A stretch of 64,000 nt of DNA from an uncultured Prevotellaceae bacterium (GCA_900314755.1 OMWH01000017.1:1-64000); one strand, 5' to 3'. Positions 32,492 through 42,221 are shown, numbered from the stretch's first letter. The notes: generated by a model from the sequence alone, not told the origin. A program made the numbers and translations.

Positions 32492-33574
32492 TTTGTAGAA
32501 AGTCTCGTACTTTTGTGCTACTTTAAGGTAGTCATGGTGTCTCCGTATGTATTCTGTGCTTTGCCGTTTCAGTTCCGGGATGCGTTCAGGATGCAGCACC
32601 AGTTCTTCCAGTTCATGGCATACACTCTCGTAGTTGGGTAACACATTGATGACAGGACGTAACTCTTTCTCTCCCAGTATTTCATAATTCTCTGGTTCTC
32701 CGCCTCCCACGACAATAATCCCTTTCGACATAGCCAAGAGTGCGTTCATTGCTGGTGTGTAACTATAAAGCTGGTCGAGAATCACATCACAATCATCCAT
32801 CATGTGCTGATACTGTTCAAAGGGTATTCCTTCAGCAACTCTCAGTTCTACCTGCTGTGGATATTTCTTGGCGACCTCCTGTGCTGCCCTCAGCATAATA
32901 TCAGTTCCCTTGTAAGCACTCCTGTTCTTACTGATACCAGTGAAGATACGCAGTTTACTATGCGTTGTCGGCTGATGGTCGATGGTTGGCAATACTATGG
33001 GAAAAGGTATGAAACGTGTCTTGTCAGGAAAAGCGGGTTGATAGCATACCTGATATTCGTAGAGTCCAGTGATGATGCCATCACTATCCATGGCAATTTT
33101 TTTGTTCAGTCGTTCCTTCTCTGTACCAATCCAGTCATTCTGGTCTTTCACCGCTTCCGGATCTGTACGTACCTCAGCACCGAAATTGAAATCACTATAT
33201 CTGAGAGGCTTTTGATGGGTACAGGTGTACACCCAATACCAATCCATGCCGTATGCACCGAGAAAGATATGCTTGTTATGCTTTCTCAGATAGTCGTAGA
33301 AGAAAAAAAGTCGTTCCGCTTTGAGTTCAAAGAACATTGGGTTGATCAGTTGTACGACATCATAGCCTCGCATTTTTGGTAGCAGTGTCCATAGTCTGCA
33401 GAGTAGTTGGATGCCCCCAATCTTTCCGGGTTTCCGCGAGACGTCAATGTCTCGTGGATAGTTCTTCCAGAAGTCACCATTGGATATCACGCACACTTCA
33501 TGCCCCAACTCACGCAGTCCCTTGGCTAATGTGTTGTGTACGTTGCTATATTCTCCTATGAGCAATATTTTCAT
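32480..33574 (-). CDS. GT-B glycosyltransferase, family 4-like (364 aa)
   Basis: The N-terminus ILLIGEYSNVHNTLAKGLRE (sugar-acceptor half, glycine loop) and a C-terminal half with RIFTGISKNRSAYKGTDIML, VILDQLYSYTPAMNALLAMS and the following GKG segment and GGGEPENYEI place it in the GT-B fold, group 1/4. It has no membrane helix. It is the third gene of a minus-strand trio of transferases, overlapping the second by 4 bases. The stretch at 32961-32995 is faintly 7-periodic and may be another array insertion. The acceptor glycan is unknown. Confidence 0.85.
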   Translation of the reverse strand: MKILLIGEYSNVHNTLAKGLRELGHEVCVISNGDFWKNYPRDIDVSRKPGKIGGIQLLCRLWTLLPKMRGYDVVQLINPMFFELKAERLFFFYDYLRKHNKHIFLGAYGMDWYWVYTCTHQKPLRYSDFNFGAEVRTDPEAVKDQNDWIGTEKERLNKKIAMDSDGIITGLYEYQVCYQPAFPDKTRFIPFPIVLPTIDHQPTTHSKLRIFTGISKNRSAYKGTDIMLRAAQEVAKKYPQQVELRVAEGIPFEQYQHMMDDCDVILDQLYSYTPAMNALLAMSKGIIVVGGGEPENYEILGEKELRPVINVLPNYESVCHELEELVLHPERIPELKRQSTEYIRRHHDYLKVAQKYETFYKEKG

Positions 33575-34569
33575 CTTTCTTTCTTTAATAGTGGAAGCGT
33601 ATGGAGCAGGATGGAACGTCCCATGCTGTTATTCACTATCCGCTGGAACCATGTATATTGGGAAGTGTATTTACCTTCAGGAAGCGGGAACAGTCCGTTA
33701 TCGTATAGTTGTTGGATGCGCTGGTCCAGTTCTTTCTTAGATTTTGTTTTCACGATGATATTATAGATATAATCCATGGTCAGTTGGGCTATTCTCCGTT
33801 GTAGTGCGAGCTTATCCGTATGCGCCATCTTGTCGGTGAGCGTATTCATTTTTGTGATGATGGTATATGAGTCGTCCAGCCGTTTCTGTATATGGGCAGG
33901 GTCTGTCTGACTGGTAACCGAAGACTGGTGCTTCCGGTAAAAGTACGCCTGATAATTGGTGGCATATAACTTCTCAGCCCTTAGTATCAACAGAGCCGTG
34001 AATTCCTCGTCTTCACCATATTGTATACTGGGGGTGAATCGTAATTCCCCGAGGATAGCCTTGTTGAACAGGTATCCACATGCTGTCCCATGAATATTGT
34101 TGTTGCGCATGAAATAGGAGCCATTCACGGGCGTGACTGACTCAGGTGTCACATTGCTATGCCGGTTGGTGGAGAAGTTGAACATCACCATATCCACATT
34201 CTCCTGATAGCGCACGATATCCAAGCATTGCTCGTAGGGAGCCTGTATCAGGATGTCATCAGCATCCACAAATTGAATGAATGTTCCCTTAGCGATGTCC
34301 AGTCCCTTGTTACGTGCCACGCTGACCCCTCCGTTCTTCTGTCGTACATAGATGATGTCGTCCTCATATGCTCCCAGCTCATTGATAGGACTCTTTTCAG
34401 AGCCGTCATCGATAATGATAATCTCCCGTTCGAAGGAGCGCAGGGAGAGTTGCAGGATACTGTCTAAGCATTCCTGTAACATCTGTACGGGCATTTGATA
34501 ATAGGTGATGATAAAGCTCACCAGCGGCTGGTTTTTTTGAAGAGATGTATGAGTTTGTTGGTTTGGCAT
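33571..34569 (-). CDS. Family 2 glycosyltransferase (332 aa)
   Basis: VSFIITYYQMPVQMLQECLD, EIIIIDDGSEKSPI, VSVARNKGLDIAKGTFIQFV and the DADD metal motif define a GT-A family 2 enzyme. A C-terminal helical part has no membrane span. Its 5-prime end overlaps the preceding transferase gene by 52 bases, and no later start would preserve the first β-strand. It probably adds one sugar of the surface glycan made by this cluster. Confidence 0.87.
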   Translation of the reverse strand: MPNQQTHTSLQKNQPLVSFIITYYQMPVQMLQECLDSILQLSLRSFEREIIIIDDGSEKSPINELGAYEDDIIYVRQKNGGVSVARNKGLDIAKGTFIQFVDADDILIQAPYEQCLDIVRYQENVDMVMFNFSTNRHSNVTPESVTPVNGSYFMRNNNIHGTACGYLFNKAILGELRFTPSIQYGEDEEFTALLILRAEKLYATNYQAYFYRKHQSSVTSQTDPAHIQKRLDDSYTIITKMNTLTDKMAHTDKLALQRRIAQLTMDYIYNIIVKTKSKKELDQRIQQLYDNGLFPLPEGKYTSQYTWFQRIVNNSMGRSILLHTLPLLKKER

Positions 34570-35402
34570 AATTTCTTTATTCCTAGTGTGTTAAGTATAA
34601 TTGCTTTTAGCTTGTCTTTCCCATGGAAGTGTGCTATGTCAACTTGTCTTGCAGCCAAGCGGATTGGTTGCCCAGTGCGTTCCCATACGTCCGACTGGAT
34701 ATTGGCGAGATGTAGATAATAGATGTCGTCCATCGGCATTCCGTTTTGCAGATGGGCATCCAGCAGCATCGACAAGGCGGCACCATCAGCCTGTGCTGTA
34801 ATACTCTGAGGGTTGGGGCAATAGTGGTAGCCCCCTATTTGCGTGGTAGCTATGGTGGTCGCTGCTCTCAGAAGTTGTGGGAAGGTGTATACGTCCTCGA
34901 ATATTTTTCCTACGGGGAAGCGTATGTCATCAAACAAATGCCGCCGGTATATCTTGTTCCATGCGTAAGTATGGAGATATGCTTTGGTGTCCAGCCAGTA
35001 CTCCTGTGTCTGCTGGTAGGTCCTGTCTTCCAAAGAGAGTCTGTTGACAATCGGATATTCCAAGAGATCATAATCGGGATGTTCTGCCATGATCTGCAGA
35101 AGGGCAGGGTAGGTGTCGTCTTCTACATAGTCGTCACTATCCACAAAGGTGAGATAGTCACCTGTCGCCATCTCAATGCCCGCATTACGGGCATCACTCA
35201 ACCCTCCGTTGTCCTTATGGATCACTTTCACCCGAGCGTCTTTCTCTGCCCAACCGTCACATAACACAGGACAATTGTCTGGTGAACCATCATCCACCAG
35301 GATGACCTCCATGTCGTCCACACCTTGGCTCAGCACACTTTCCACACAGCGTTGGAGGGTATGCTCTACTCGATAGACAGGTATGATGACAGACAGTAAC
35401 AT
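34518..35402 (-). CDS. Family 2 glycosyltransferase (294 aa)
   Basis: MLLSVIIPVYRVEHTLQRCV at the very N-terminus, VILVDDGSPDNCP, GGLSDARNAGIEMATGDYLT and FVDSDDYV are complete GT-A family 2 motifs. It is the first gene of the trio. Its ATG lies only about four bases downstream of a TACCTTTGT box (35414-35406), so the message would be almost leaderless if that box is used. It is divergent from the flippase gene, with which it shares a short intergenic region. Confidence 0.87.
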   Translation of the reverse strand: MLLSVIIPVYRVEHTLQRCVESVLSQGVDDMEVILVDDGSPDNCPVLCDGWAEKDARVKVIHKDNGGLSDARNAGIEMATGDYLTFVDSDDYVEDDTYPALLQIMAEHPDYDLLEYPIVNRLSLEDRTYQQTQEYWLDTKAYLHTYAWNKIYRRHLFDDIRFPVGKIFEDVYTFPQLLRAATTIATTQIGGYHYCPNPQSITAQADGAALSMLLDAHLQNGMPMDDIYYLHLANIQSDVWERTGQPIRLAARQVDIAHFHGKDKLKAIILNTLGIKKLCQTNKLIHLFKKTSRW

Positions 35403-35405
35403 GCG

Positions 35406-35414
35406 ACAAAGGTA
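35406..35414 (-). promoter_or_regulatory. Possible -7 box of the glycosyltransferase trio
   Basis: TACCTTTGT on the minus strand ends four bases before the ATG at 35402. No -33 element is evident. Confidence 0.4.
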
Positions 35415-35422
35415 CGAAATAA

Positions 35423-35455
35423 TTTGTAAAATCGTAATATTATTTGTATTTTTGC
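35423..35455 (+). promoter_or_regulatory. Flippase promoter
   Basis: TTTG at 35423-35426, a 20-base spacer and TATTTTTGC at 35447-35455. It rules out the in-frame ATG at 35444 as the start. Confidence 0.7.
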
Positions 35456-35476
35456 GTTCAGAAATTAAAGAAAGAG

Positions 35477-36790
35477 ATGGTCGAAGAAGATAGTAACGGT
35501 TATCGGCATATACTGAAATACACTAGTGTTTTTGGAAGTGTACAAGGTCTTAATGTCATAGCAGGACTTGTGCGTAACAAGTTCGCAGCCCTTTTTCTGG
35601 GAACTGCCGGCATGGGGCTGGCGTCATTGTTGATTGTCACGATGAATTTCTTGTCCCAGGCAGCCAGTTTTGGACTTTCCGTTAGTGCTGTCCGTCAAGT
35701 CTCAGCGTATTATGACGAATGCAACGAGAAGAAGCTACACCATTTTGTCGGCGTGGTTCGTATATGGTGTCTGATGGCAGCGCTGATAGGTGTGCTGTTG
35801 AGTGTCATTGTCGGTTATTGGACATTGGCACCTGCTGTGGCACTTACGATAGTTGGAGGTGGTGAGATTGCCATTCTGAAAGGCTCTCGCCAGCTTCGCT
35901 CCTTAGCCGTCATCCAAACGATAACCGCGATAGCCAGTGTTATTATTAGTGTACCTCTATATTGGAAGTATGGTCAGGCAGCCATATTATCAGTCATCAA
36001 CCTGATGGCTCTTGCCTCTATGATACCTGCTCTTGTCTCCTCTTATCGCCTGTATCCCATGAGGCTGCTGTTCTCTTCCCAGATAATCAATGAGGGGATG
36101 GGGATGTTACGTCTCGGTATTGCTTTTACTTTAGCAGCATTGGCAGGTAGTGGCTCTGAGTTGTTGATACGATGGTGGCTGGAGCACGATGCAGGACTCA
36201 GCATGGTAGGACTCTATAATGCTGGCTCCCTGTTGACGGTCACCTATATAGGATTGGTCTTTGCAGCCATGGATAATGACTATTACCCTCGTCTTTCAGC
36301 AGTTCAAGGGTTGCAAGAAACCAATGCAATGGTCAACCGGCAGATGGAGGTGCTCCTATGGCTTGTAACCCCGTTGCTGACTCTTGTGATTCTTTGTCTG
36401 CCATGGATTGTCCCCTTGTTGCTAAGTGCGGAATTCTTACCGATAGTCCCCATGGCGCAGATTTCTGCTGTAGCTATGGTGTTGAAGGCTGCCACCTTGC
36501 CTGTAGCCTATCTTACTCTGGCACGCGGACGTTCTGTCGCTTATCTGGTTTTAGAGACTTCCTATTTCCTTGTGTTTGTTCTATTGGTTATTTTCTGTTT
36601 CCGTCAATGGGGACTATTAGGGACAGGTATAGCTATCTTGTTTGCGCATCTGTTTGATTTTGTTATGATTCATGTTTATGCACATCATGCCTTTGGATAT
36701 TGTCTTGGGAGACGTACTCTTTATATGATAGGAGCCGTACTACTCATTGTTAGTACGGCTCTATGTATTGCTCTCTGTATATACAGTTAG
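35477..36790 (+). CDS. Oligosaccharide flippase, Wzx/MATE-like (437 aa)
   Basis: The segment YTSVFGSVQGLNVIAGLVRN, with KFAALFLGTAGMG following, is typical of polysaccharide biosynthesis (Wzx-type, MOP superfamily) flippases, and about 12 hydrophobic helices fill the rest. It should move lipid-linked oligosaccharides across the inner membrane. The start at 35477 (MVEEDSNGYRH) follows the promoter. It is divergent from the three glycosyltransferases, which probably build its substrate. It overlaps the porin gene 3-prime end by 4 bases. Confidence 0.88.
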   Translation: MVEEDSNGYRHILKYTSVFGSVQGLNVIAGLVRNKFAALFLGTAGMGLASLLIVTMNFLSQAASFGLSVSAVRQVSAYYDECNEKKLHHFVGVVRIWCLMAALIGVLLSVIVGYWTLAPAVALTIVGGGEIAILKGSRQLRSLAVIQTITAIASVIISVPLYWKYGQAAILSVINLMALASMIPALVSSYRLYPMRLLFSSQIINEGMGMLRLGIAFTLAALAGSGSELLIRWWLEHDAGLSMVGLYNAGSLLTVTYIGLVFAAMDNDYYPRLSAVQGLQETNAMVNRQMEVLLWLVTPLLTLVILCLPWIVPLLLSAEFLPIVPMAQISAVAMVLKAATLPVAYLTLARGRSVAYLVLETSYFLVFVLLVIFCFRQWGLLGTGIAILFAHLFDFVMIHVYAHHAFGYCLGRRTLYMIGAVLLIVSTALCIALCIYS

Positions 36791-37872
36791 AACATAAAAT
36801 CTAACTCAACGTCCACCAGGTTATAGTTATGCTTATCAAGTGTTCGGTCGTTAACTCGGGCGTACTCAATGTTCAACTGCAAATTCTTGGTGAAGAGGTA
36901 GTCGGCGCCAATCTCGTAGAAGGTCTTGCTGGAGCCCCATTCCTTGCGGTCGCGGTAGATGTCGTAGCGGGCTTTGATGTGCAGTTTCTTCTTAATGATA
37001 GGAGCGATGCAGAGGGCATAGTAACCATCCGCTTTGTCGCCGGCACTAAGGTTAGAGCCATAGCCCTGACTATGTATATACTCCGTGCGGAACGTCCAGT
37101 CCTGGTCTGTCACATATTCCGCACTGAGCGCATAACGGTTCTTAGGAACACTCCTGCTGACAGAAGCACCGTCAACGGTATAGTTGATGACACGGCTGCC
37201 CGTCCATCCGAAGGCACCGATGCGCATGCCCTTGATAGGCATGAACCATATACCGCCGATGATATCCTTGCGGTTGTCTTGGTCTTTCCTGTTGATACCC
37301 TCACCATTGAAGACACCAATCTGATAGTGCAGCAGGTTACGTCCCTGACTGTTCTTCAGGAAGTCGCCTTGAATCTGTACACCGATATCACGACCATTGG
37401 AAGCCTGTTCTCCTGTACGGTCAGAGAAGCCAACCAGTTTATTGATGTTCTGTGAGTAGCTCATGAAACCTTGTTTGATAGGATGCATGGGGTTCTCAAA
37501 ACTAAACGAGCGCTTGAACTGTCCCGCCTTCACACGGAAGAAATCATATTTCTGCCACTCAGCCCATAGGTCAACCAGTCTGGGTGAAGAGCCAAGGGTG
37601 GAGGTGTTACCGTTGATCTGCATCTGCACCTTCCATGCGAAGTCAGAGATTTTGCCGTCCAGCGAGATTCTCGCCAAGCGAAGGTTGAAAGAGTTCTCTT
37701 TACCACCTTCTTTGTCCATACCTTGGTATTGCAGCATGCCATAGCCGCTGATCTTGATGTCCTTTACCCACTGGGGCAGTTCGATGAGGGTCTTTTTCTT
37801 CTCTTTTTCCTGTGCTTGGGTTGTCATGACAAAACCTGTCGTCAACAGGGCGAGGATGATGATTCTTTTCAT
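36787..37872 (-). CDS. OprO/OprP-type outer-membrane porin (361 aa)
   Basis: The signal peptide (MKRIIILALLTTGFVMTTQA) is followed by a barrel-like alternation of strands: KISGYGMLQYQGMD, LRLARISLDGKISDFAWKVQ, FRVKAGQFKRSFSFENPM, and a terminal VDVELDFMF with a final Phe, as required by the Bam machinery. The similarity is to phosphate-selective porins O and P, but substrate choice cannot be read. It lies 6 bases after rlmD, at the end of the uxuA-uxuB-rlmD unit. Confidence 0.87.
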   Translation of the reverse strand: MKRIIILALLTTGFVMTTQAQEKEKKKTLIELPQWVKDIKISGYGMLQYQGMDKEGGKENSFNLRLARISLDGKISDFAWKVQMQINGNTSTLGSSPRLVDLWAEWQKYDFFRVKAGQFKRSFSFENPMHPIKQGFMSYSQNINKLVGFSDRTGEQASNGRDIGVQIQGDFLKNSQGRNLLHYQIGVFNGEGINRKDQDNRKDIIGGIWFMPIKGMRIGAFGWTGSRVINYTVDGASVSRSVPKNRYALSAEYVTDQDWTFRTEYIHSQGYGSNLSAGDKADGYYALCIAPIIKKKLHIKARYDIYRDRKEWGSSKTFYEIGADYLFTKNLQLNIEYARVNDRTLDKHNYNLVDVELDFMF

Positions 37873-37878
37873 TTTTTT

Positions 37879-39312
37879 CTATCTTTTCATTAATAATACT
37901 ACATTCTCTACATGGGGGGTATGCGGGAACATATCCACAGGTTGTACGGCTGCCACCTGATAGTCTGCGTCCAAAGCCTGCAGGTCACGAGCCTGCGTGG
38001 CAGGGTTACACGACACATAGACGATACGCTGTGGAGCTGCCTGCAGTATGGTCTTTACCACGTCGGGGTGCATACCGGCACGGGGTGGGTCGGTGATGAT
38101 GACATCAGGACGACCATGCTCCGCGATAAACTCATCTGTCAGGATGTCCTTCATGTCTCCTGCGTAGAACAGGGTATTGTCAATATGGTTCTCCTGTGAG
38201 TTGATCTTAGCATCCTCGATAGCCTCTGGCACATACTCGATACCTATCACTTTCCTGGCATTTCCGGCAACGAAATTGGCAATCGTTCCCGTACCTGTGT
38301 AAAGGTCGTATACCATCTCGTCACCTGTCAGACCGGCAAACTCACGAGCCACACTATACAGGTGATATGCCTGTTCGGTATTCGTCTGGTAGAACGACTT
38401 CGGTCCCACTTTGAAGCGCAGATTCTCCATCATCTCGTAGATATGGTCATTGCCTTTGAAGGTCAGTATCTCCTGGTCACCGATCGTATCGTTGCATTTC
38501 TGGTTGTTGAGATACATCAGTGAGGTAATCTGCGGGAATTTGCCGGCGATATGTTGTAACAGCTCTTTGGCACGTTGCTCATCACCGTCCTCATCGTAGT
38601 GGAACTGTATGATGACCATCAACTCACCCGTATTCGAGTTACGGATGATGATATCACGCAACAAACCTACCTGCTGACGGAGGTCGAAGAAGGTGAATCC
38701 GTTCTGGATGGCATAATCACGTATCTCATTGCGTATCTGGTTATGCAGGTCGTCCATTAACCAGCATTTCTCTATCGGCAATATCTTGTCGAAGGCTCCG
38801 GTGATATGGAAGCCAATGGCAGGGATATCCTTCAGACTCTGGCTCTCGTCATGGGGCAGGTTGTCAATCTCCTCCTTCGTCAGATAGCGTTTGTTCGAAC
38901 AGCCGAAATCGAGTTTGTTACGGTACTCCTTTGTCTTCACACTCCCTAAGATAGGACGGAACTCGGGCAACTGCACCTTTCCGATACGTGTCAACTGGTC
39001 GTACACCTGCTGCTGTTTCATCTTCAGCTGCTCCTCGTAGGGCAGTTGTTGCCACTTACAGCCCCCGCACACACCGAAATGCTGACAGAACGGTTGGGTA
39101 CGCAGAGGACTGGGAGTATGGAGGCAGACAATCTCTGCCTCCATAAAACTATGTTTCTTCCTGCGGACCTGCAGGTCACATACGTCACCGGGAACAGCCC
39201 ATGGCACGAAAACCACCATGTCGTCGACTCTCGCCAATGCCTTACCCTCGGCAGCATAGTCGGTGATGGTGATATTCTCCAGTAAGGGTAGTGGTTTCTT
39301 CTTTCTCGCCAT
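37879..39312 (-). CDS. rlmD: 23S rRNA uracil-C5-methyltransferase, RlmD/RumA family (477 aa)
   Basis: An N-terminal TRAM domain (NITITDYAAEGKALARVDDM) and the [4Fe-4S] cysteines FCQHFGVCGGCKW come first. A SAM domain follows, with VYDLYTGTGTIANFVAG, IITDPPRAGMHPDVV and the catalytic YVSCNPATQARD. RlmD methylates U1939 (or U747 for the related RlmC) of 23S rRNA. Its start is 2 bases after uxuB, in a mixed operon with sugar-acid catabolism. Confidence 0.92.
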   Translation of the reverse strand: MARKKKPLPLLENITITDYAAEGKALARVDDMVVFVPWAVPGDVCDLQVRRKKHSFMEAEIVCLHTPSPLRTQPFCQHFGVCGGCKWQQLPYEEQLKMKQQQVYDQLTRIGKVQLPEFRPILGSVKTKEYRNKLDFGCSNKRYLTKEEIDNLPHDESQSLKDIPAIGFHITGAFDKILPIEKCWLMDDLHNQIRNEIRDYAIQNGFTFFDLRQQVGLLRDIIIRNSNTGELMVIIQFHYDEDGDEQRAKELLQHIAGKFPQITSLMYLNNQKCNDTIGDQEILTFKGNDHIYEMMENLRFKVGPKSFYQTNTEQAYHLYSVAREFAGLTGDEMVYDLYTGTGTIANFVAGNARKVIGIEYVPEAIEDAKINSQENHIDNTLFYAGDMKDILTDEFIAEHGRPDVIITDPPRAGMHPDVVKTILQAAPQRIVYVSCNPATQARDLQALDADYQVAAVQPVDMFPHTPHVENVVLLMKR

Positions 39313-39314
39313 GC

Positions 39315-40901
39315 CTATCTTGCCGCTACGTATTTATGAAGGGTAGCACGAACGGCACCCTTGCCGGCATAGAGTTCCTTGACCATGCCTTCAATCTGTT
39401 CTCCGAGTCCTGCTTCGTAGAGGTTGACACCAAAGATGTCACTTCTGCTGTAGAGCTTTTTCAAAGGACTCCAGTCTTGGTCTGCCTTGCCAATCTCCAG
39501 AGGTGCCACGATAGCCTGCAACTCCTCCAGCAGTGGGTCGGGAGACGGCTCGAAAGCGGTACCGTCGTCCTTGATGCCTTTCAGATAGCGGGCATAGCCA
39601 GCCAGGGTCAGTGGGATGAGGACGAGGTTCGACATGTCAAGACCTCTTGCGATGTATTTCTTGATGGTCTCCCCGAAACGGATGGGCAGCTTCTGTGAGG
39701 TGTCCATGGCGATACGCTGCGGAGCATCCGGCATGAACGGGTTGGGCAGACGGCGGTTGATGACAGCGCCGATAAACTCATAGGGATTCAGCACACCAGG
39801 GTCAGTAACGACCGGCATTGCCTCGATATAGCCTATTTTCTGGATGAACGCACGCAGGTCGTCGTCCTTCATCTCTGCAGAGATAAGGGTATATCCCAGC
39901 ATACAGCCATAGATGGACATGGCAGTGTGCAAGGGGTTCAGACAGGTCGTCACCTTCATGGTCTCTACCTTGTCAACGGTCTCACGGGTCGTATACAGCG
40001 CGCCGCCCAGGTCAAGTGGGGGACGGCCGTTGGTATAGTCATCCTCGATGACGAGATACTGCACTTCCTCGGCATTGACGAAAGGAGCCGTGAAGGTGTG
40101 CTTCTCGGTCTCGATATAGTTGTTGTCCTCGAAACCGTCCTTTGCCAGCAGCTCCTTCACTTTCTCGTGCGGACGGGGAGTAATCTTATCAATCATCGAC
40201 CATGGGAAGGTGATCTTCGTCTTGTTGCGGACATAGTCGGCAAAAGCTTCAGGCACCAGTCCGTCATTCACCCAACGCTCGGCATACGCCAGTACACCAG
40301 CCTTCACACGACCACCGTTGTGCGAGCAGTTATCCATTGACTGGACGGTCAATGGTAGCCTTCCTGCCTTGAAACGCTCATAGAGCAGGGCTGTCACCTT
40401 ACCAAGGGCGAACACAGGACTCAAGCCACGCTGCAAGTCAGCCTCATTATAAGAATAACCTTTCTCTGTGATGGTGAACGAGATCATCTGCAGACTGGGG
40501 TTACGGAATATCTCCACCAGACGGTTCCAGTCCTCAAACTGCGGGTCTGCCTTCAGCGCCTCCGTCACACTGGCAATAACCTTCTTCTCGATGTTTCCGT
40601 CACTCTGCAGGGAGACGAGCAGAGACAGGTTGTTGTAAGGCTTGTATGCCTTGTCGATGACCTCGAAGTCAAAGGTCTCGGCGACGATAACGCCACGGTC
40701 ATATTTCCCCGTGTTCAGTGCGTCGTTAAGGATGGCGGCAGGGAAGGCACGGAAGATGTTGCCACCTCCGAAGTGTACCCATGTCGGTTCTTCGTGTGTC
40801 TTCTGTCGTACTGCCTGTATATCGAATTTGGGAAGCTGATAACCTTTAGACTCCCATTCAGCGGCGTTATAATTGCCACTATAAATATCATTTAGTTTCA
40901 T
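39315..40901 (-). CDS. uxuB: Mannitol dehydrogenase-family oxidoreductase, probably fructuronate reductase (528 aa)
   Basis: WVHFGGGNIFRAFPAAILND is the NAD-binding start of the polyol-specific long-chain dehydrogenases. VQSMDNCSHNGGRVKAGVLA and FPWSMIDKITPRP belong to the C-terminal domain with the catalytic Lys. Members reduce fructuronate to mannonate or tagaturonate to altronate. Pairing with the mannonate dehydratase gene just upstream (uxuA, separated by an octamer array) favours fructuronate reductase in glucuronate breakdown. It is somewhat longer than the E. coli enzyme. Confidence 0.85.
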   Translation of the reverse strand: MKLNDIYSGNYNAAEWESKGYQLPKFDIQAVRQKTHEEPTWVHFGGGNIFRAFPAAILNDALNTGKYDRGVIVAETFDFEVIDKAYKPYNNLSLLVSLQSDGNIEKKVIASVTEALKADPQFEDWNRLVEIFRNPSLQMISFTITEKGYSYNEADLQRGLSPVFALGKVTALLYERFKAGRLPLTVQSMDNCSHNGGRVKAGVLAYAERWVNDGLVPEAFADYVRNKTKITFPWSMIDKITPRPHEKVKELLAKDGFEDNNYIETEKHTFTAPFVNAEEVQYLVIEDDYTNGRPPLDLGGALYTTRETVDKVETMKVTTCLNPLHTAMSIYGCMLGYTLISAEMKDDDLRAFIQKIGYIEAMPVVTDPGVLNPYEFIGAVINRRLPNPFMPDAPQRIAMDTSQKLPIRFGETIKKYIARGLDMSNLVLIPLTLAGYARYLKGIKDDGTAFEPSPDPLLEELQAIVAPLEIGKADQDWSPLKKLYSRSDIFGVNLYEAGLGEQIEGMVKELYAGKGAVRATLHKYVAAR

Positions 40902-40902
40902 T

Positions 40903-40934
40903 ACTTCAATATTTCAATTTTTCAATTTTTCAAT
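40903..40934. repeat. Octamer array between uxuA and uxuB
   Basis: ACTTCAAT, ATTTCAAT, TTTTCAAT and TTTTCAAT follow each other between the two genes. It is related to the 7-base arrays but has period 8, like the one after thrS. Confidence 0.65.
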
Positions 40935-40935
40935 T

Positions 40936-42195
40936 CTAATCAAAGAATCCCGGTTGTTTGTATTCTATTCCTAACTCACGGTCGACAGTGGCAAGGATAC
41001 CCTGCACCTGTCCGAGGGCAAACATACGACCCAGCAGGGTGTAGCCCGAGTTATGCCCATGGCTCGACTCGTCCATGATACCGCCCTTCTCGTCGGTGAA
41101 CGTCATGCCATGGTCGACACGCATCGGCAACTGTGGGTTCTCCTTCTCGAAGATACGGCACAGCTCGATGAGGTCGGCACGTCCACCCAGGTGACTGGCT
41201 TCCGTGAAGTCGCCATTGGGGAAGATATGACAGGAGCGGAGGTGTACGAAATGGGTGCGTGAGGCAAACTTCTTCGCCATCTCCACGACGTTATTATAAA
41301 CTCCAGCCGAAAGACTTCCTGCGCAGAATGTCAGACCGTTATGCTTGTTGGGGACGGCGTCGAGGAACCACTGGATGTCCTCTTCCGTACGGACGATACG
41401 TGGCAGACCGAGAATCTCGATGGGGGGATCGTCGGGGTGAACACACATGTTCATGTCGCACTCCTCACAGACAGGCATAATGGCTTCCAGGAAATATTTC
41501 ATGTTGGCACGGAGCTTTGCTTTGTCGATACCTTTGTAGAGGTCGAGGAACTGACGGAATTTCTCGATAGGAGCCTTGTCGTTCTCCGAGAAATTACCCG
41601 ATACGAAACCTTGTGTCTTGATGATGATGTTCTCTACCAGTTTGTGGTCTTTCTCCGGTGTCATCGTCTTTGCCAGCTCGTCACACTCAGCCAGTACGTT
41701 GCGTTCAATCTTTTCGCCTTTGGTGTTTCTCATCTCAAAGGCAGCCCATTCCTCTCTGGCACCCTCACGCTGGAGGATATAGATGTCGAAATAAGCGAAC
41801 TCCGCATAGTTGAAATAAAGGTTTGTCGAACCGTTCGGGTTGATGTGTAACAAGTCGGTACGAGCCCAGTCGAGTACAGGCATGAAGTTATAGCAGATGC
41901 AGTGGATACCCTCTGCCGACAGGTTGCGCAGCGACTGCTTATAAACCTCTATCTGCTCATCCCTGTCAGGACCGCCGTACTTGATCGTCTCTACGACGGG
42001 CAGGCTCTCCACCACGCTCCAGCGCATGCCGTAACTCTCGATATACTCACGCAAGTCGCGTATCTTCTCTCTTGTCCAAACCTCTCCGAGGGGTACGTCA
42101 TGCAGTGCTGTGACGATACCCTCCACGCCGATTTGTCTGAGTTGTGCAAGAGTGATCTTATCCTTCTTGCCAAACCATCTCCATGTTCTTTCCAT
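40936..42195 (-). CDS. uxuA: Mannonate dehydratase (419 aa)
   Basis: MERTWRWFGKKDKITLAQLR, RQIGVEGIVTALHDVPLGEV, IHCICYNFMPVLDWARTD, CVHPDDPPIEILGLPRIV and FCAGSLSAGVYNNV are UxuA landmarks, with metal ligands in the HPDDPP and HLR segments. It dehydrates D-mannonate to 2-keto-3-deoxygluconate. It is first in the uxuA-uxuB-rlmD-porin unit. No clear -7 box lies upstream, so it may be transcribed with the small gene before it. Confidence 0.95.
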   Translation of the reverse strand: MERTWRWFGKKDKITLAQLRQIGVEGIVTALHDVPLGEVWTREKIRDLREYIESYGMRWSVVESLPVVETIKYGGPDRDEQIEVYKQSLRNLSAEGIHCICYNFMPVLDWARTDLLHINPNGSTNLYFNYAEFAYFDIYILQREGAREEWAAFEMRNTKGEKIERNVLAECDELAKTMTPEKDHKLVENIIIKTQGFVSGNFSENDKAPIEKFRQFLDLYKGIDKAKLRANMKYFLEAIMPVCEECDMNMCVHPDDPPIEILGLPRIVRTEEDIQWFLDAVPNKHNGLTFCAGSLSAGVYNNVVEMAKKFASRTHFVHLRSCHIFPNGDFTEASHLGGRADLIELCRIFEKENPQLPMRVDHGMTFTDEKGGIMDESSHGHNSGYTLLGRMFALGQVQGILATVDRELGIEYKQPGFFD

Positions 42196-42221
42196 AATAG
42201 CTGAATTTTATTGGGTAAATA

